Assembly (NCBI GenBank): GCA_905194705.1
Contig: CAJJTI010000027.1
Coordinates: 1 to 17,724, forward strand
Origin: an uncultured Solobacterium sp.
GTDB taxonomy: Bacteria; Bacillota_I; Bacilli_A; Erysipelotrichales; Erysipelotrichaceae
Reading direction: 5' to 3'
Length of the DNA: 17,724 nucleotides
The position numbers and the translations under genes were made by a program. Under the pieces are notes generated by a model. That model had not been told where the DNA came from. It saw only the letters and a program-made list of their open reading frames with translations, and ran no database searches. Below are positions 15,252 through 17,724 of this stretch, in pieces; the stretch's first letter is position 1; every line of letters begins with the position of its first letter.

Positions 15252-17237
15252 TTATTTTAGTTTTTTGAAACAAATTGCTGTTCTGGAAGGTAAATATACT
15301 TTAAATCCATAAGTACCATCTTTTTGTTTTTCTGCGAAATATGTTATATCTTCTTTAATACGACTGAATCCACCAAATTCAGGATTATCAGTTGTTAAAA
15401 CAGGATGATAGTTTCCAAGTGACATTGTTTTAACTACATAGGAATCAAAACTCTTTACCGGATGGAAGTTGAAGGCAAATAATATATCCCCCCTGCTATA
15501 AATAATTATATGTTTTTCGTCATCGATATATAAGCTGACTGGGCTGTAATCAAACAAATTGTTTTCTTTTGCAAAAGAAATCATTGCTTTATCAAACTTT
15601 TGTAAATATTGGTATTTCAGTAATGAATCATCAGCCAAATGCCATTGTCTTCTACAGTAATAGTAGCTCCAGTTATTGCCTTCTCTTGGGAAATCAATCC
15701 ATTCAGGATGACCAAATTCATTACCCATAAAGTTTAGATATCCTTCTCCTGCTAAAGATAAGGTAATTAGTCTAATCATCTTATGTAAAGCAATACCCCG
15801 ATCTATTACCAGGCTTTGTGTAAGCTTTGACATATGTGTATACATTTCTTTATCACATAGCCAGAACATAATTGTTTTATCGCCTACTAATGCCTGATCA
15901 TGGCTTTCTGCATAGCCTATGCACTTTTCTTTTGGTCTTCTACCAGTTAATTCATAGTAGATATAATGCATATTCCAGTCTTCATCTTTTTGTGTCTTAA
16001 GTAACTTAATCCACATATCTGGCACACCCATTGTTAAGCGATAATCAAAACCAATACCACCGTCTTCAATAGGTAGACACATACCTGGCATACCTGACAT
16101 ATCTTCAGCTATTGTTAAAGCATAAGGATTATTTTTATGAATGAGTTCATTTGCTAATTGTAAGTACGTAATCGCTTCTACATCTGTATTTAAAGAGAAA
16201 TATTTAGAATAATCAGTAAATGCTGTACCTAAACCATGGTCATGATAAAGCATAGATGTTACACCATCAAAACGGAAACCATCAAAGTGGAATTCATTTT
16301 GCCAGTATTTTAAATTAGATAACAAGAAGTGAATTACTTCATGTTTACCATAATTAAATAACTTCGTACCCCAGGCTGGATGTTCTCCTTTTTCACCAGT
16401 ATGGAAGAATTGATAATCTGTACCATCAAATTCATTGATACCTTCAGCTGTATTTTTTACTGCATGAGAATGAATTACATCCAGTAATACACCAATACCT
16501 AAACCATGTGCTGTATCAATTAAATGTTTTAATTCGTTAGGTTTACCAAATCGAGAAGATACTGCAAAGAAGTTAGATACTTGATAACCAAAAGATCCAT
16601 AATATGGATGTTCCATAATTGCCATTATCTGAATTGTGTCATAACCTAAATCTTTAATACGAGGAAGTATATTCTCTGTAAATTCATTGAATGTTCCAAC
16701 CTTTTGTTCTTCTTCAGCCATACCGATATGACATTCATAGATAAATGGTTTCTTATGCATCTTGAAGTTAGAATCATGCCATACGTAAGGCTCTTCATCA
16801 ACAATTTCACCACACCATGCGATTGTTTTAGGATCTTGTACAACTCTATGAATATATAAAGGTATTCTCTCTAGTTTTTTACCATTATGAATAACAACTG
16901 CTTTAACTTTACAACCGTCATATAAATAATCTTTACCCTTTAAATATAGTTCAAAGATACCATTCTCTTTTTTTGTCATTGGTAGACTTGTTGGATTCCA
17001 TTCATTCATGTCACCCATTAGATACATTTTTTCCGCTCCTGGTGCCCACTCACGATATACCCAGCCATCATCTGTACGATGAAAACCAAAATAATCAGCA
17101 CCACTTGCAAAATTAACGATATCTTTATTTTTTCCAAGCAGTTCTTTTCTTGTTTTATGGTAAAGATCCATTCTTAACTTTATATCATTTTCATAAGGTT
17201 TTAGAGCTGAATCCAACTCAATTATTTTATAAGACAT
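15252..17237 (-). CDS. glgB: 1,4-alpha-glucan (glycogen) branching enzyme, eukaryotic-type GH13 subfamily 8
   Basis: This cytoplasmic enzyme cuts an alpha-1,4 glucan and re-attaches the piece as an alpha-1,6 branch in glycogen. From the chosen start it is 661 residues: an N-terminal CBM48 region (about 50-150, with WVYREWAPGAEKMYLMGDMNEWN), a GH13 barrel, and a C-terminal beta domain. Catalytic residues are the nucleophile Asp324 in GFRFDGVTS, the acid/base Glu378 in TIAEDMSG and Asp447 in AESHDQALVGD. Long stretches resemble human GBE1 (DGFRFDGVTSMLYH, GEGYLNFMGNEFGHPEW) more than the classical bacterial GlgB of about 730 residues. The ATG at 17235-17237 follows GGAGG with 5-base spacing; a TTG five codons earlier would overlap that site and is rejected. 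No other glycogen genes are nearby. Confidence 0.96.
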   Translation of the reverse strand: MSYKIIELDSALKPYENDIKLRMDLYHKTRKELLGKNKDIVNFASGADYFGFHRTDDGWVYREWAPGAEKMYLMGDMNEWNPTSLPMTKKENGIFELYLKGKDYLYDGCKVKAVVIHNGKKLERIPLYIHRVVQDPKTIAWCGEIVDEEPYVWHDSNFKMHKKPFIYECHIGMAEEEQKVGTFNEFTENILPRIKDLGYDTIQIMAIMEHPYYGSFGYQVSNFFAVSSRFGKPNELKHLIDTAHGLGIGVLLDVIHSHAVKNTAEGINEFDGTDYQFFHTGEKGEHPAWGTKLFNYGKHEVIHFLLSNLKYWQNEFHFDGFRFDGVTSMLYHDHGLGTAFTDYSKYFSLNTDVEAITYLQLANELIHKNNPYALTIAEDMSGMPGMCLPIEDGGIGFDYRLTMGVPDMWIKLLKTQKDEDWNMHYIYYELTGRRPKEKCIGYAESHDQALVGDKTIMFWLCDKEMYTHMSKLTQSLVIDRGIALHKMIRLITLSLAGEGYLNFMGNEFGHPEWIDFPREGNNWSYYYCRRQWHLADDSLLKYQYLQKFDKAMISFAKENNLFDYSPVSLYIDDEKHIIIYSRGDILFAFNFHPVKSFDSYVVKTMSLGNYHPVLTTDNPEFGGFSRIKEDITYFAEKQKDGTYGFKVYLPSRTAICFKKLK

Positions 17238-17280
17238 GTATTCCTCCAACAAATTATCTTTTGTTTTATTTCTTTATTTA

Positions 17281-17286
17281 ATTATA
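17281..17286 (-). promoter_or_regulatory. Candidate -10 box of glgB promoter
   Basis: A perfect TATAAT on the minus strand lies about 45 bases upstream of the glgB start codon. The -35 region is weak: TGTTTT at 16-base spacing is the best I see. Confidence 0.5.
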
Positions 17287-17339
17287 CCTATTTTTGGGAA
17301 TTAAAACACTGTTTAATTTAGACGATTTAAATTTCATCT

Positions 17340-17364
17340 TAAACGCAACACATTGTTGCATTTA
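17340..17364. repeat. Imperfect inverted repeat near the left end of the IS30 element
   Basis: The sequence TAAAcGCAACA-CAT-TGTTGCaTTTA has 11-bp arms with one mismatch. It lies about 70 bases before the IS30 transposase start and overlaps its promoter -35. It may be part of the insertion sequence's terminal region, a transposase binding site or an autoregulatory operator. The other end of the element is outside the window, so this cannot be confirmed. Confidence 0.5.
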
Positions 17365-17382
17365 CTTGAGATATGCTAAATT
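17356..17382 (+). promoter_or_regulatory. Candidate transposase promoter
   Basis: TTGCAT (17356-17361) and TAAATT (17377-17382) are 15 bases apart. The -10 is preceded by TGC, giving an extended -10 (TGCTAAATT), which would compensate for the short spacer. Confidence 0.45.
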
Positions 17383-17432
17383 GAAGTTGCCTGTCTGTTG
17401 CTCGCTAAAGAAAAGAAAGGATAGTTAATATT

Positions 17433-17724
17433 ATGGCAAGCAGACATTTCACTCTAGATGACAGACAACATATTTATGAAGGTATTTGTAAAGGTCTTTC
17501 TATTCGTTCTATCGCTCATAATCTCGGTGTTTCTCCTTCTACTGTTTCAAGAGAACTCGAAAAACATCGTATTCTCGATCAGAATGGCAGTTTCAAAAAG
17601 AATGGTGCTTCATGTGAAAGAGTATTGAAGGCTCCATGGATTTGCAATGGTTGTAAAAACTTTGCTAATTGCAGAAAAAGAAAATATCGTTATTCTCCAG
17701 CTCGTGCTCAAAGTGCTTATGAAG
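17433..17724 (+). CDS. IS30-family transposase, N-terminal part (runs off window)
   Basis: The 97 visible residues begin MASRHFTLDDRQHIYEGICK. An IS30-type helix-turn-helix (HTH_38), LSIRSIAHNLGVSPSTVSRE, lies at about residues 22-41; it binds the element's ends. A Cys-rich segment follows near residues 61-80, with CERVLKAPWICNGC and NCRKRKYRY, common in Firmicutes IS30 members. The DDE catalytic domain lies beyond the window edge, so activity cannot be judged. An AAGGA site is present at slightly long spacing. The frame is open throughout. Confidence 0.9.
   Translation, partial: MASRHFTLDDRQHIYEGICKGLSIRSIAHNLGVSPSTVSRELEKHRILDQNGSFKKNGASCERVLKAPWICNGCKNFANCRKRKYRYSPARAQSAYE

Larger units (their letters stand above)
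17340..17724 (+). mobile_element. IS30-family insertion sequence, left part only
   Basis: The element is inferred from the IS30-type transposase start and the inverted repeat upstream. The left boundary is approximate because the terminal inverted repeat and target duplication cannot be compared with the missing right end. Confidence 0.5.

Noticed and set aside
17238..17252. TTG start adding five residues (MLEEY) to glgB
   Set aside because: These codons contain the GGAGG ribosome binding site that serves the ATG at 17235-17237.
1..17724. CRISPR array, prophage or toxin-antitoxin module
   Set aside because: No regularly spaced repeats, phage structural genes or small paired toxin-antitoxin frames were seen.

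Overview
The window looks like chromosomal DNA from an AT-rich, low-GC Gram-positive anaerobe. The supporting signs are strong GGAGG-type ribosome binding sites, a tRNA with encoded CCA, a lipoprotein-type exported flavin reductase, a FeoA-FeoB fusion and an IS30 transposase. The overall flavour suggests Erysipelotrichia/Clostridia-like gut Firmicutes. That placement is a guess from protein style, not a measured assignment.

Layout, left to right. Positions 1-4772 hold a leftward operon read as marR, MATE efflux pump, AI-2E family membrane protein, pepF peptidase; pepF runs off the left edge. It has a clear promoter (TTGACA/TAGAAT) and a small inverted repeat at the predicted transcription start. 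The marR/MATE and AI-2E/pepF pairs overlap. Positions 4793-6940 hold a single leftward gene for an exported lipoprotein with an FMN-binding domain followed by a flavocytochrome-c/fumarate-reductase-type FAD domain. It has its own terminator and a perfect CRP/FNR-family site (TGTGA-N6-TCACA) upstream. Positions 6954-7112 hold a rightward tRNA-Leu(GAG) with promoter and terminator. Positions 7118-9562 hold leftward feoB with a fused FeoA domain, a terminator, and a DtxR-like palindrome upstream.

Positions 9643-14230 hold a rightward two-gene operon: an MMPL/RND-type transporter and a secreted, largely helical YhgE/Pip-like protein. Its promoter has a perfect 15-bp palindrome over the -35 box. 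After a strong terminator comes a membrane-anchored alpha/beta hydrolase (14272-15225). A bidirectional terminator separates it from leftward glgB, a eukaryotic-type (GH13 subfamily 8-like) glycogen branching enzyme. At the right edge an IS30-family transposase begins and runs off the window.

Functional reading: drug efflux under MarR control, ferrous iron uptake, flavin-based extracellular respiration probably under CRP/FNR-type control, envelope export by MMPL plus a secreted partner, and glycogen branching. Most parts belong to known families. The least characterised are the MMPL/secreted-helical-protein/hydrolase cluster and the unknown substrate of the flavin reductase. No CRISPR array, phage module or toxin-antitoxin pair was seen.
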